DNA of 64,000 nt, taken from Hormiphora californensis. Taxonomy: Eukaryota > Ctenophora > Tentaculata > Cydippida > Pleurobrachiidae. Of this stretch, positions 1-58,345 are shown piece by piece. The stretch covers positions 6,374,034-6,438,033 of the forward strand of contig CM035357.1 of the NCBI GenBank assembly GCA_020137815.1, written 5' to 3'. The first letter of the stretch is position 1; every line of letters starts with the position of its first letter. The notes below the pieces were generated by a model. It made no database searches and was not told the DNA's origin. It was given only the letters and a program-made list of their open reading frames with translations. A program made the position numbers and the translations under genes.

Positions 1-254
1 ATTGGAATGATCTTTTTCCATTTTACTTTACTCCGCGTTTCGTATAAAGCTATCGTATATAGTTTTAGAAGTTTTATATAAAACTGTGTCAAACTGTGCA
101 CATTTTCATATCATTGTGCCGAGTTTCATATATCTCACGATTTTAGGGAATACTGTATCAGTATCAGTATCAGAGGTGGCGCTGGAAGTGTAACAGTAAT
201 ATTGTAACATATTGAGAGGGAGGGATCAGAGATGAGATAGAGATGAGAGTAAGA

Positions 255-332
255 GAGAGGGGAGGGAGAGGGGGAGAGAGAGAAAGAGAGAGAAAGAGAG
301 AGAAAGAGAGAGAAAGAGAGAGAAAGAGAGAG
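255..332. repeat. Imperfect purine microsatellite
   Basis: A run of GAGAGAAA-type units lies in the ADCY10 intron that opens the window. The rest of positions 1-707 shows no exon I can support. Confidence 0.8.
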
Positions 333-707
333 GATTGTTAGTTACATGGTTTCTTTGTTGTTAGATAAATAAAATATACCATGCATCAAAGATAATTATT
401 TTTTCTTTTGTCTTCATGAACCTCAAACCACCACCGCTGCCGTATGTTTTAGTCAAGAGCATGTTAGTCTAGTACAATGCGTGTCGTGATTTATGGATGA
501 AATTTAGTACATGTAGATTGTAGAAGTGGTTGGTAACACTGTGAGAGCTATATAACATAGCGTAACCTGATTCATATTAATATTTCAAATCATCATGGAC
601 ATCCTCATTCTGCTTGGGTTTGAGTTATGTGTGTAATAATTATTCGATTAACATTGTGACTCCAGTTTAGGTTGCTAAATAATTAGTTATTTTCCCCTCC
701 TTTCTAG

Positions 708-22491
<21,784 letters not shown>

Positions 22492-23714
22492 ATATATTTT
22501 GTTTGTGCGTGCGTGACCTATATAATAGTTAAACAGATTGCTTTCCAGTTTCCACTTTCGGATTATTTGTGAGAGCTTGAATGAGAGAGGAAGATAAAAC
22601 CTTTCTCTCACATGTTAATTGTTTTTAATTTTTACCATTTTTGTATAGGAGTGTGTACAGAGAGATATTTTTTTTTTGTTTGAAATGAGACAGGCCGTTT
22701 TGAGTGTATATGGCACCAAGGTGTTGTCAGACAGACAGATCTGTTATTTTGTACATCTCCCCATTTTGTGTACTGTTCTCTTTTTCAATGTTTTAGCGGA
22801 GTTCCCGTACTCCGAACCAGAAAGTCGACCGTGTTTAAATTTGAATTGCTAGAGAGATCTAGAACAATCAGCGTCCAGCAACCTAGTAGAACTGGAGTTA
22901 GATATTAGCCTCATATCCATATCATGAGGAGGGTCAACTGCTGTCTGGCGGCACCGACAGTTGCCCGTTTGGTCTACTATTTTGCTGCGCGCGGTCTCTT
23001 TTGCGCAAATTCATCTGATCTGACCTCTTCGCGCGCTACGTCCTGTTTGTTTGAAGCGTAAAATTAGAGACGGTCAAGCATTGTCTCATATAAGACCGTC
23101 CTCTCCGCACCGGGCCGAAGGCCCGGTGCGGCTACGTGAGGCCGCGTAGCGGCCTCGCGTAGCGAGGTTGCATCGAGGTTGCATCGAGGTTGCATCGAGG
23201 TTTGCATCGAGGTTGCGCGATGTACAGTCAGTGTCTGACAAGTCAAGCAGGGCATACAATAATAAAAAGTTGTTTGTCGTTTGTTGTCCTTGCCTTCACC
23301 TTGACCTACAGTGGGTCTGTGTTTGGGCTATAAACATATTACTTTTTGAGAGAGAGGAGAGGTCATGCTATGGCTGAGAGACGGATATCATAACACGCCA
23401 TATCGACTGTCGCCAGTACCAAATTGACAAAATGATGACTCCGTGTTTTAAACAAGAGAAGAATATCAGCGAACCCCGAGAAAAATACTCGGGGCTAAAA
23501 ACATTAAACAATAAATAAATCAAATTCAATCTAATTTGTAAAAACATCATGAAAGCATCGCGAAATGGGGCGAAATACTCAATGATGATGTATTATAAGG
23601 GTTTGTTAATCCTTGTTGTTAGTTTACATTAAAGCATAAAACAGACTGTCTACATTAGGAAAGTTGTTTTATGAGTGTGACACCAAATCAGTCCTTAGTT
23701 TGCCAACTCATATT
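22492..23714. other. Intergenic stretch between convergent ADCY10 and phosphatase genes
   Basis: The ADCY10 and phosphatase genes end tail to tail across this 1.2 kb. I see no exon. An 11-bp tandem repeat (GAGGTTGCATC, about 23163-23215) follows a GC-rich palindromic block (CACCGGGCCGAAGGCCCGGTG) whose left part also occurs near 3135 and 13790. No canonical AATAAA was found close to the ADCY10 stop. Confidence 0.6.
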
Positions 23715-35313
<11,599 letters not shown>

Positions 35314-35639
35314 TCGCTAAAGGTAGGTAGAAACATCAAGTGTCGTATTATACACATTATACATAGAACAAATCCTTGTGTTTTAGTAGCACTAAATTAC
35401 GCGGAATTGTGCGCCACACGGTTCCTGAAAACGTGTCAATACTCAATAAAGTGGTTTATGAAGGAGCAGTTTGTTGTTGTGTGCACTGTGCACGACTCCA
35501 GTTGCTACACGTTGTCCCTCGCAACTGAAACGGGACATCTTTGCTGGTCTTGCTATACATATTCACTATGTCCGTTACAGATTTCTAAACCCCTATGTCT
35601 TTTTGCAAAAGGCACCCGGGTGAAGGCCTTCACTCGAGG

Positions 35640-36410
35640 GGGCGCCGTTACGATCTGGGTGGTTGGTGGCCTGTTAACAGGTGCACGCTGCCAAAAAAGT
35701 ACGCTGCACTAGTATGGCTCTAACCGCCAAACCACTCAACCGTTTTGGCTAATCCAAAGTTTATCTGGTAGGAAATATCAAGGCCTAACCCCAACCCAAA
35801 TCTAACCCCAACCGGCAACCATACTTTAGCCCTAACCCTAAAAAACGAAAAATCGTGAGTGCTGATACTCCAACCACCCAGATTTGCACACGCTGGCCGC
35901 CCAACAAGGGCACGATTATAATCTGGGTGCCTTGCGGCCTGTTTACAGGTGCGCACTACCAAAAGAGTACACTTACACCGACTTTTTTCAAACGGCTATA
36001 GTCACGCAACCACATGGCCAATTTGAGTAAACTAAACGGTAACTGATAGAGAATCGATAGCCCTAACCGATAACCCCAAACCAAACCCTAACCAGACCCT
36101 AACGGATAGCCCTAACCCGTCGCGTGCGCTAAAACTACGAATTGTTAGCAATGAAAGGCGGCCAGCGTTAAAATCTGGGTGTTTTGGGAGTGCTGACAAA
36201 CGGTTTTTTAGGGTTAGGGCTAAAGTAGGGTTAGGGTTAGGGTTGGGGTTTGGGTTGGAGTTAGGCCTTGACATTCCCTACCAGATAAACTTTGAATCAG
36301 CCAAAACGGTTGAGTGGTTTGGCGGTTAGAGCCATTTTAGTGAATCAACTTTTTTGGCAGCGCGCACCTGTAAACAGGCCTCCAAACACCCAGATCGTAT
36401 AACGGCGCCC
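35640..36410. mobile_element. Inverted-repeat element with degenerate TTAGGG-like interior, about 770 bp
   Basis: The outer ends GGCGCCGTTACGATCTGGGTG and its complement (ACCCAGATCGT...AACGGCGCC) bound the element. Inside, CTAACCGCCAAACCACTCAAC has a complement near 36320. The middle is rich in CCCTAACC and GGTTAGGG units. A related, split copy lies at 62420-63260. I could not define a target duplication. Confidence 0.7.
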
Positions 36411-36653
36411 ATGAAAGGCAGATTTTAACGTTTTCCGCCCAACAAGATCTTTGATTTTTTATTTAATTTGAAACATCGCGCGCGCTCGATCAATATTTTT
36501 CAATTGCGCGCCACTATGTACCACGTATAAAGCAAAATAACCGCCAAGGCTGTTTTGTATTAATATTTGGACAGCACAAAAGGCAGAATTAAAACTGTAC
36601 AAATTCTAAATTTACAAACATCAATAAATCAATAAATAAATTGTTTTTTTTCA

Positions 36654-38230
36654 TTATTCAGTCTCTCCAGTAAGCGAGTAAAGGGCATATTGTGCCTCCA
36701 GACACATAGGTCCAGTACCCCTAGCTCTTTCTCTTAGCAGCCTCACTACTCTCCTGTCCCTCATTCGCAACTCTTTTACAGCCCTCATTACCTGAAAGGA
36801 AGGATAGAGTGGTAATACACATTTAGTGATTCTTAATGCAACAACTACTTTAAACACTACTTTAAACAAATTAATTTGAGGCTCTAGCCATGCCAGATAT
36901 GACAAATATGGCTACACCTACTGATGACAAAAGTGATGGCAATGCCCTTGCCGTTGGAAATCTTGTAAACGCAGCAGATCCCCTTACCAAAAAGATCCTG
37001 TCTGCCTACCGCCATGATGTGGATTACACCAAGAATCTAGACATCATCCGCACATTCAACTGTGCTCACCTGGAAGCCGCTGCATCGTTTTTCGGTGCAT
37101 CCCCCGGCTCACATGCAGATAAAACTAAGCGGTACCAGAACCGCACTACACTAGCCGACTACATCATCATTCAGCTGGAAAGTCATTTTCCTTGTGACTG
37201 TGAGGGCTGTGGCGAAGGGTATGCAGTTAAACCAGGTGAATCTCCTCGTGTCCGCTGTTTTCTTTGCCAGCAGGGGTCTCATGATTGCGAGGCTATGGAT
37301 GGCACCCTTGGGTCATTGACGGGGTCGGTCTGGTTGTGTCTGCCGTGCAAGGACAAAAACAACAAAATTGAAACCTTCATGTGCAACCGAAGTGCTGAAG
37401 ATCCAGAATCAGTGTTATCTGATGAGGAATACGAGTTCAAAATCAGTACACCCGTAAGATCGTTGGTCTCAAGGGGCTGAACTACTGGCAACGTCTTCAA
37501 ACCCTGGGACTTTTGTCGCTTCAGCGCCGACGAGAGAGGTACACTATGATTCTTGTGTGGAAAGTGTACAACAATGAGATACCCAACAGTACTGACATGT
37601 GTTTCGTCGACAGTCACCGCTCTGGCCCTAGAGCTGTCGTCCCTCGATACTCGTACGAGGCTCAACGATCTATCTTGTCGCTATATGAACAATCATTTGC
37701 GGTACTGGGGGCAAGGTTGTGGAACACTTTGCCTCGATCTGTAAAGGAGGCCCCAACTCTTTATCAGTTCAAATCTCAGCTAGGTAGTTTCCTCTCTACC
37801 ATTCCGGATACACCCCCCATCAGCGGTTATCCTGCTCAAGCAAACAGCAACTCAATACTAGAGTGGTGTCCATGATGCGTGTTAGTGTGTTATGTGTCGC
37901 TGTGCTGTGAGTGTACTGAGTATTGACTCTTTTTAGGAGGTTTATCTTTTTAAATATCCTGTGTGTTACGCAAATTTATGAATTTGAATTTGAAGAGACA
38001 TGTGCTGTTTCTAGTGGTGTTTCTCAATAAGTTACAAAATCAGGAACAGAAGAATGGATTTTCACTCCTCCCCTTTTTTGACGATCTGGGCTCACCTGTA
38101 TTCGTACGAAAATTGAGGAGTCCAATTCGAGGATATCAAGTAACTGATTCAGTAGACTCTTTCCCTTGATCCCTAGTACAGATATTGACATTACCCCTTG
38201 GGCCCTGACATCCTCATTAATATCGTCCAA
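36654..38230 (-). CDS. Second copy of the HEAT-protein C-terminal exons (distal copy)
   Basis: Two minus-strand exons, 38230-38096 (45 codons) and 36791-36654 (46 codons with stop), repeat the last two exons of the HEAT-repeat gene at 41662-41528 and 41145-41008. The splice acceptor (CTGCAGGAAG|), the donor (CAG|GTGAGC) and the stop are all intact. Compared with the proximal copy I count five base differences in coding sequence, all synonymous, so the encoded peptide is identical. A LINE remnant sits in the intron between these exons; the proximal copy lacks it. The exons could serve as an alternative 3' end of the gene or be a non-functional duplicate. No upstream exons of the gene are duplicated with them in the window. 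Confidence 0.65.
36843..37995 (+). mobile_element. Internally deleted non-LTR retrotransposon (LINE) remnant
   Basis: Plus-strand frame 36890-37480 encodes about 196 residues of an ORF1-type protein with a zinc-binding Cys/His cluster: CDCEGCG, then VRCFLCQQGSHDC and WLCLPC. From about 37459 another frame reads GLKGLNYWQRLQTLGLLSLQ and continues to 37875 with FAVLGARLWNTLPRSV, the characteristic tail after the reverse transcriptase of CR1/L2-like elements. The reverse transcriptase body is missing, so the junction near 37450 is an internal deletion. The 3' end is a short AATTTGAA-type repeat tail. The insertion lies in the last intron of the distal HEAT exon copy. Confidence 0.8.
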
Positions 38231-38235
38231 CTTCC

Positions 38236-39580
38236 TGCAGGGTGAGGGGTAAAAGTGAGACGTGTGTGGGGTAATGAGGTAAGGGGAGTGGGGTGGGGGT
38301 AAAGGTGAGGTGTGTGGGGTAATGAGGTATGGGGAGTGGGGTGAGGGGTAATAGTGAGACGTGTGTGGGGTAATGAGGTAAGGGAGTGGGGTGAGGGGGG
38401 GGGGTGTGTGGGGGTAATGAGTATGGGGAGTGGGGTGAGGGGTAATAGTGAGACGTGTGTGGGGTAATGAGGTAAGGGAGTGGGGTGAGGGGGGGGGGTG
38501 TGTGGGGGTAATGAGTATTGGGAGTGGGGTGAGGGGTAAAGGTGAGGTGTGTGGGGGTAATGAGTATGGGGAGTGGGGTGAGGGGTAAAGGTGAGGTGTG
38601 TGGGGGTAATGAGGGAGTGGGGTGAGGGGTAAAGGTGAGGTGTGTGGGGGTAATGAGTATGGGGAGTGGGGTGGGGGGGGGAGTAAAGGTGAGGTGTGTG
38701 GGGTAATGAGTATGGGGAGTGGGGTGAGGGGTAAAGGTGAGGTGTGTGGGGCAATGAGTATGGGGAGTGGGGTGAGGGGTAAAAGTGAGGTGTGTGGGGG
38801 TAATGAGTATGGGGAGTGGGGTAAAGGTGAGGTGTGTGGGGGTAATGAGGTAAGGGGAGTGGGGTGGTGGGGGGTAAAGGTGAGGTGTGTGGGGGTAATG
38901 AGTATGGGGAGTGGGGTGAGGGGTAAAGGTGAGGTGTGTGGGGGTAATGAGTATGGGGAGTGGGGTGAGGGGTAAAGGTGAGGTGTGTGGGGGTAATGAG
39001 TATGGGAGTGGGGTGGGGGGTAAAGGTGAGGTGTGTGGGGGTAATGAGTATGGGGAGTGGGGTGAGGGGTAAAGGTGAGGAGTGTGGGGTAATGAGTATG
39101 GGGAGTGGGGTGAGGGGTAAAGGTGAGGTGTGTGGGGGCAATGAGGTATGGGAGTGGGGTGAGGGGTAAAAGTGAGGCGTGTGGGGCAATGAGTATGGGG
39201 AGTGGGGTGGGGGGTAAAGGTGAGGAGTGTGGGGTAATGAGGTATGGGAGTGGGGTGAGGGGTAAAAGTGAGGCGTGTGGGGTAATGAGTAAGGGGAGTG
39301 GGGTGAGGGGACGGTAAAGGTGAGGAGTGTGGGGTAATGAGGTATGGGAGTGGGGTGAGGGGTAAAAGTGAGGCGTGTGGGGTAATGAGTAAGGGGAGTG
39401 GGGTGAGGGGACGGTAAAGGTGAGGAGTGTGGGGTAATGAGGTATGGGAGTGGGGTGAGGGGTAAAAGTAAGCTGGGGGATGAGTAAGGGGAGTGGGGTG
39501 AGGGGGACAAAGTGAGGTGTGGGGTAAGAGGTATTTTTGGGGTGGGGTGGCCGTGGGTTAAAAAATGAGGGGTGCGGGAA
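38236..39580. repeat. G-rich minisatellite array A (about 50-bp unit)
   Basis: About 25 copies of a unit built from GGTAAAGGTGAGGTGTGTGG and GTAATGAGTATGGGGAGTGG. Length variants and G-run changes separate the units. It directly follows the distal HEAT exon 38096-38230. The minus strand is open for 488 Thr/Pro/His-rich codons, which is a property of the repeat and not a gene. Confidence 0.93.
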
Positions 39581-39845
39581 TAGTGAGGGGACTGGGGTAA
39601 CAAAACTAAAAGGGAGACGCTATTATAGTTTAAATGAGGTATGCCTACATATGGCACCTTATTAACAACAGATACGAGCCGTATAAGAGGTGTGCCATAG
39701 GTGCTTATAATTTCCTAACATGATGTCCTTATAGCAACCAGTAGATCTTTGATAATTCCCAATTAAATTGCCTTCGATACCGACTCCCTTTCCAAAGGGG
39801 AAACCAGATATTAATTTATTTTTTTAAATATTTAATTTTAATGCA

Positions 39846-39912
39846 GGAACCGACCAAACCAAAAACCAATCAACTCGTTATTTTGGTCAGTGACTGGTTT
39901 ATCAGCCAATAA
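39846..39912. mobile_element. Truncated copy of the CAGGAACCGACC MITE
   Basis: It starts CAGGAACCGACCAAACC with the same left flank (TTTTAATG) as the complete copy at 42871. It keeps both CCAAT motifs, then breaks off into sequence homologous to 42580-42600. Confidence 0.6.
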
Positions 39913-39929
39913 GGGAACACGCTCATATT

Positions 39930-40110
39930 ATCCAGTCTATAATAATGAGGTATGTCCTATATGGCGAGTACCTTATTACAACAGATAAATGAGCCTATAA
40001 ATGAGGTGTGTCCTAATATGGTGAGTCCTAAATTGTCCTAATATCATGAATATGGTGTACCTTATAACAACAGATAGCATCTTCTGATAGAGTCCACTTT
40101 ATCACACCGG
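39930..40110. repeat. Distal copy of a segment repeated at about 42590-42765
   Basis: Both copies share TCATATTATCCAGTCTATAA, ATGAGGTGTGTCCTAATATG and ACAACAGATAGCATCTTCTG. Together with the exon copies and the two minisatellites this marks a tandem duplication: about 36.4-40.1 kb against 40.77-42.97 kb. Confidence 0.75.
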
Positions 40111-41007
40111 ATCTTCCCTCCCTGGACAGCTACTAAACACATTACTACCTTTGGTACGTATTTGTTCTGAAAATCGGCATTTTCTCACCACCCACCCTCC
40201 CTGCAGGGAGTGGTACTGGTTATGGGAGTGCGAACGAGAGACCCGATATTTGACGAATGAAACACTAATCCGTGCCGACGATGCACAGGCGCCCTTAGTA
40301 AGGGCCCCTTACTGATACCAAATCAAGCGTTCTGGACTTTTGTATGATCGGGGGCTAATTTATTAACAATTTAATTTATTCTTTTTTAGTGTTTTTTATA
40401 AGTTGTGTTTTGAAGTTGCTCCGGTTGTTGCGAGCAAAATTGCGTTAAGTTCATATAGACAATGTTATCCACTTGAGAAAGTGATACTTTAGAGAGTGCG
40501 TTGGCACCATTTTTCTGGGTATATATTCACTATTGAGTGGGATATTAAGTGCATAATTTACATTTACATTTACATTTACATTTACTAACAACTGGTGAAA
40601 GAATCAAGTCAAACGGACTTCAGGAGCCAAAGTTATAAGCACCGCCGTTTTTTCGACCGCAAAGTTATCTTCGACCCAGCCGGGATCAGGCCAAACGCGC
40701 GCGCGGCATTCCCTCCAGTCCCCTCGTTGCGGGGGTGCGCGCATGAGGGGGCTGCAGCGCATTCCAACCCAGATTTTAACGCTGGCCCACAACAACAAGA
40801 TCTTTGATTTTTTATTTAATTTGAAACATCGCGCGCGCTCGATCAATATTTTTCAATTGCGCGCCACTATGCACCGCGTATAAAGCAAAATACCGCCAAG
40901 GCTGTTTTGTATTAATGTTTGGACAGCACAAAAGGCAGTTTTAAAAACTGTACAAATTCTAAATTTACAAACATCAATAAATCAATAAATAAATTGTTTT
41001 TTTTTCA

Positions 41008-54375
<13,368 letters not shown>

Positions 54376-55040
54376 TGTGTCTATAATAGAGATTAGAGAG
54401 ATATTGATAGAGAGATATTTGGCACAAGTCCAAAGAGTATAATAGAGGGGTTACATATAGTGAGGGACAATGGACAGGGGAGTAGATTCTAGAGAGATAT
54501 GTTGTGGTAATGATATTTGGTAATAAAATATCGATTACTTATGTAAGTCTGTAGACGTGTTTGTATGCAGTAGTACTATAGGGGTCAGGGATAAGGGGAT
54601 CGAGTGTAGGACCAATTCATAAGGTCACGTGCACGTGCCATGTGATTTTGCCCTCTTTTCTGCCCGAAATTCTTATAGCTTCTCTGCAGTTCAAGGTCTC
54701 TATCTGTATGTCTGGCCGACTGTAACGGTGGTGTTTCCGGTTGTCATTGTCATTTTCTTTTGTCTCATATTATGATATAGGGAGAATCTCTCTCTCTGTA
54801 TCTATCGCTCTCTACCTCTCTCTCTCTCCCTTTCACTACGAATTTCTATAATATAATAATATAATGTGTCTGCTACAACATATAAGTTATTTTTCACCGG
54901 CGCTGAATCTGTGAATGTGTGAGATTTTTATAGTTTTTGATAAATAGGATTTAGGGCTAAGCATTTAAATACACGTATCTTGTAACTAATTCGGCAATTT
55001 CCTACTTTGTTGCTATATCAGGAAAGGTTTAATTATTGTG
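54376..55040. other. Upstream region of the HEAT-repeat gene
   Basis: About 660 bp precede the chosen ATG (54375). An acceptor-like TATTATAG lies five bases before the ATG, so a non-coding first exon could exist further up. No TATA box is evident; a GGTCACGTGCACGTGCCATG motif (54626) contains two CACGTG-like sites. Confidence 0.35.
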
Positions 55041-55044
55041 AAGT

Positions 55045-55082
<38 letters not shown>

Positions 55083-55090
55083 GGAGGGAT

Positions 55091-55400
55091 AAAAATGGGG
55101 GAAGGGAAGAGAGAAGGGGGAAAAATTTTAAACTTTTTTTTTGGGGGGAAAAAGGGGGGAAAATTTGGGGGGGGGGAAAAGGGAAGAAGGTTTTAAAAAG
55201 GGGGAAAAGGGGTGCCCCCCAAGGGGGGCTTCCCTTTCTTGGGAGGTTGCTTTTGGGAAATTTTTTTGGTTCGGGAGTTTTGTTTTTGGATGTCGAGTTT
55301 TAAAAACTTTTTCCGTTCAACTCTTTTGATAGAGAAAAATTGCATTTCTTCTTCCAATTTGACATCCCTTTTCCCTGGGCCAAAACCCTGGAAGCCCTTT
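55091..55400. other. Suspected low-quality sequence after a GA tract
   Basis: It has the same texture as 11063-12290: long runs of G, A and T (GGGGGGAAAAAGGGGGG) starting right after a GA microsatellite (55047-55085). No gene is supported. Confidence 0.55.
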
Positions 55401-55457
55401 AGCTAGTCAATGATCTGCGTAACTTACAGACTGTGTTTGCCATTAAGTGATCAGTTA

Positions 55458-56333
55458 CTAGATCCAAAAACCAAACAAGTTTGGTGGATAGCCGGGGCCG
55501 CAGAAATTAAAAAACATGCGAAAGTTTTGATACATGAACTTTCGGGGCCTGGGGTGCTGTTAAATTCGCGTTTCCATGATTATAACCAGCAACATTTTCA
55601 AACTATACGCCAGGAAAACTATCGCAATGATCAAATTATCGTTATTTTTTTATTCACATTATCATACGTACATATCCACATGTATGTGTCAAATATAATG
55701 TGGGTTGTTTTACAGAATAATGGTGTGTTTTAAAAGAACGGCTGACTATCATGGAAACGTGAATTTAAAGGTTGACAAGACACCTAAAACTTTTCGTATA
55801 TCGTCTTATTTTGATTTATCATTAATTTTCAGCATTTTTTCAGAATTTTTTGTCGGCTAGAAATATGTGCAAAATAGGGGGTCTACTGACAAATGAGTGT
55901 GCCTTTTTTAAAATTGATACCGTAATATTATTAATATCTCCGGTTCCTGATGAGATACAGAAACCGTTTTGGTAGCGTTGGAAAGGTCTTATTGAGATCA
56001 ATCCAACGCAACCAAGATCAAGTCTTTATCTTTTGAGGAACCGGAAACGTGAATTTCAATTTGCGAGACGCAGTGAGTGTGCCCAGTAAAACCAGTGCTG
56101 ACAATATCGGTAGACCCCCTATTTCGAATTTTTTTCTAGCCGACAAAAAATTCTGAAAAAATGCTGAAAATTAATGATAAATCAAAATAAGACGATATAC
56201 GAAAAGTTTTAGGTATCTTGTCAACCTTTAACAGCACCCCAGGCCCCGAAAGTTCATGTATCAAAACTTTCGCATGTTTTTTAATTTCTGCGGCCCCGGC
56301 TATCCACCAAACTTGTTTGGTTTTTGGATCTAG
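55458..56333. mobile_element. TA-flanked inverted-repeat element, 876 bp
   Basis: The ends CTAGATCCAAAAACCAAAC and its complement are flanked by TA (55456-55457 and 56334-56335). The arms are near-perfect for about 115 bp, continue after a nested insertion in the left arm, and reach a core containing GGTTCCTGATGAGATA. That core motif is also present in the MITE at 41243. Confidence 0.87.
55564..55764. mobile_element. Nested TTAA-flanked MITE, 201 bp
   Basis: The ends ATTCGCGTTTCCATGAT and ATCATGGAAACGTGAAT are near-perfect inverted repeats. TTAA borders both (55560-55563 and 55765-55768). The opposite arm of the host element reads GCTGTTAAAGG (as its complement) with one TTAA, which is the empty site. 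Confidence 0.9.
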
Positions 56334-56344
56334 TATCAGGCATT

Positions 56345-56640
56345 TTGTTATACATACTTATCGCGATAACTAATCGCGATAAAAATTATAACGGATTCGT
56401 GATTATTTAGTTATCGCGATTAGCTATCGCGATTACCTATCGTGATTAGCTATTGCAATTAGCTATCCGCGATTAGCTATTGCAATTAGCTATCCGCGAT
56501 TGGTTATTATCATATTACTTATTACTTATTCACGATAAGTTATGGTGGTTATAAGTTATCCGCTATTACTATTATTCATTAGTTATCAGCGATTGATATC
56601 CGCGATTGGTTCTCCGAGATTGTTCTATGATTTTGATCAT
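56345..56640. repeat. Degenerate TATCGCGATTAGC repeats
   Basis: Multiple ATCGCGATTAGCTAT and ATCCGCGATTAGCTAT units, palindromic in part. The following 57000-57560 holds two roughly 330-bp-spaced copies of a block containing AAGCGGC-T-TT-GTAG-ACAACGGGAAG. No gene is supported between 56340 and 59340. Confidence 0.7.
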
Positions 56641-58196
56641 AAGTTGCACGGATAATTATCACGGATAAACATTGATAATCAGATATATCTGATACAATCA
56701 AGTTCTAGATGCTAATTCGCTCTTTTCTCGGTGGTTTTTAAAATCGTCTTATATTTAAGACAGTCATAATTCTAGATATTACTAACAATTATAACTGAAA
56801 ATGCGGCAGTAAACCTAGTTTAATAAAATATATCTGATTCAATGTTAATTTAGACTCTGAATCGCTCCTTTTTAGGCGTTTTTAAAATCGTCTTAAATTT
56901 AAGACAGTCATACATCTAGATATGACTACCAATTATACCTCAAATTACAGCAGTTGACATACGTTGGCAAAATATATATGATAAAATCATGATTTATAGT
57001 TAAATTTGCTCTTTTCTAGGTTTTTTTGAAAATCGTCTTAAATCTTAATACAGTCATATGCCTATTATAACTGAAGAACCGTAACTCGGATTTTGAACGT
57101 GTGTTCAAGATGTCAAGGCAATACCACGTACCAAGCGGCGTATTTGTAGAACAACGGGAAGGCTGTCTTAAACGCCAAAGAAAACTTAAGACTGTCATAA
57201 CTTTTGTTATGACTGTCCGTTTATTCTGTCCAAGCTTTAATACAAGGTTCACCACTAGACCTACCGACTCCCAAAGTTTCATGGCGATAGCTTTAAAACT
57301 GTGGCCCCCATCGTGTACGCAAAAAGGTCGTTACTTTACGGTCGTTCGTCACGCTAAAAACGGATATTTTGTCCAAAACACGACCCTGTGTAGCGCAAAA
57401 ACCGTAACTCCAATTTGCATGAAATTTTGAACGTGTCCTCTAGGTGTCAAGGCAACACGAACTACCAAGCGGCATGTTCGTAGGACAACGGGAAGATTGT
57501 CTAAAACAAAGTTGAAATTGCCGATTTCAGACAATAAGTATAGTAGCGCTGTCAGAATTTTCAAAAATTTTCAAAAATTTTCAAAATTTTTTTTTCGTAA
57601 TTTCGAATTTTTATTTACTGGAAGGAAGAATGGTTGGAAGAGGGATATTTTTAGGGGAAGTTTGGTTGGGGGGGAGGGAGGATTGGGCCCCGGGCGCTTG
57701 CCAGCGCTATGATGCCCGAGACGGCCAATCGGATACCAAGAAATGTGATTGGATGTTTTATGTGATCGACTTAAAGCTGTATTGGTTTTATGAAGGAGTA
57801 GCGTTTACTGTCCAGAAACTTAGCTTTTCATCAAATACTTTGCTTTGTTTTTCAAAGGCTCGTTTCAATGAAGTCTACCTGCTTGGTTTTACTTGTGTGG
57901 CTCACACCGTCACTTTATTTCATCTGCGACGGTTGGGTATATCAAGGTTTTACCAGCTGTTTACATTTTTTTCAGATCATCACTCAGGTCTTTAGTCTGC
58001 CCCCTTTTTTTGTATCACCTCGTCTACATGAGTCCTAGATATTAATTCTACCTCCTCTCTTCTGTTTAAATGTTCTACTATTACACTATAAAGCCTAGTT
58101 TTGACCCCCCCCCCCCCGGCCCCATTGGTACTACAAGTGTGCAGCAGCTGTTGTAACAACGCCATTACTACAGAGATATCTGAGATAGTGATGGCG

Positions 58197-58345
58197 TAAA
58201 CTCTGCTGCTGCAGTTTCAGACACTCAGACAGAGCTCTAGAAAACATCAAACCTGGCTCCCCACCTGCCGCAGTTTCAGACACTCAGACAGAGCTCTATA
58301 GAAAATATCAAACAGCTCCCTGCACCTGCTGCAGTTGTATCATTC
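58197..58345. repeat. Two-copy direct repeat of about 65 bp
   Basis: GCAGTTTCAGACACTCAGAC and AGAGCTCTAGAAAACATCAA occur twice with small changes; nothing coding is seen. Confidence 0.7.

Noticed and set aside
36060-36260. TTAGGG-like repeats as a possible chromosome end
   Set aside because: They are degenerate, present in both orientations and enclosed by the inverted ends of a transposon.
38191-39657. 488-codon minus-strand open frame rich in Thr, Pro, His and Leu
   Set aside because: It is the translation of the G-rich minisatellite; all its residues follow the repeat unit, and the true coding part is only the 45-codon exon at its edge.
57016-57995. Several 70-120-codon frames between 57.0 and 58.0 kb
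   Set aside because: They overlap a duplicated repeat block, are open on both strands and have no splice-supported partners.
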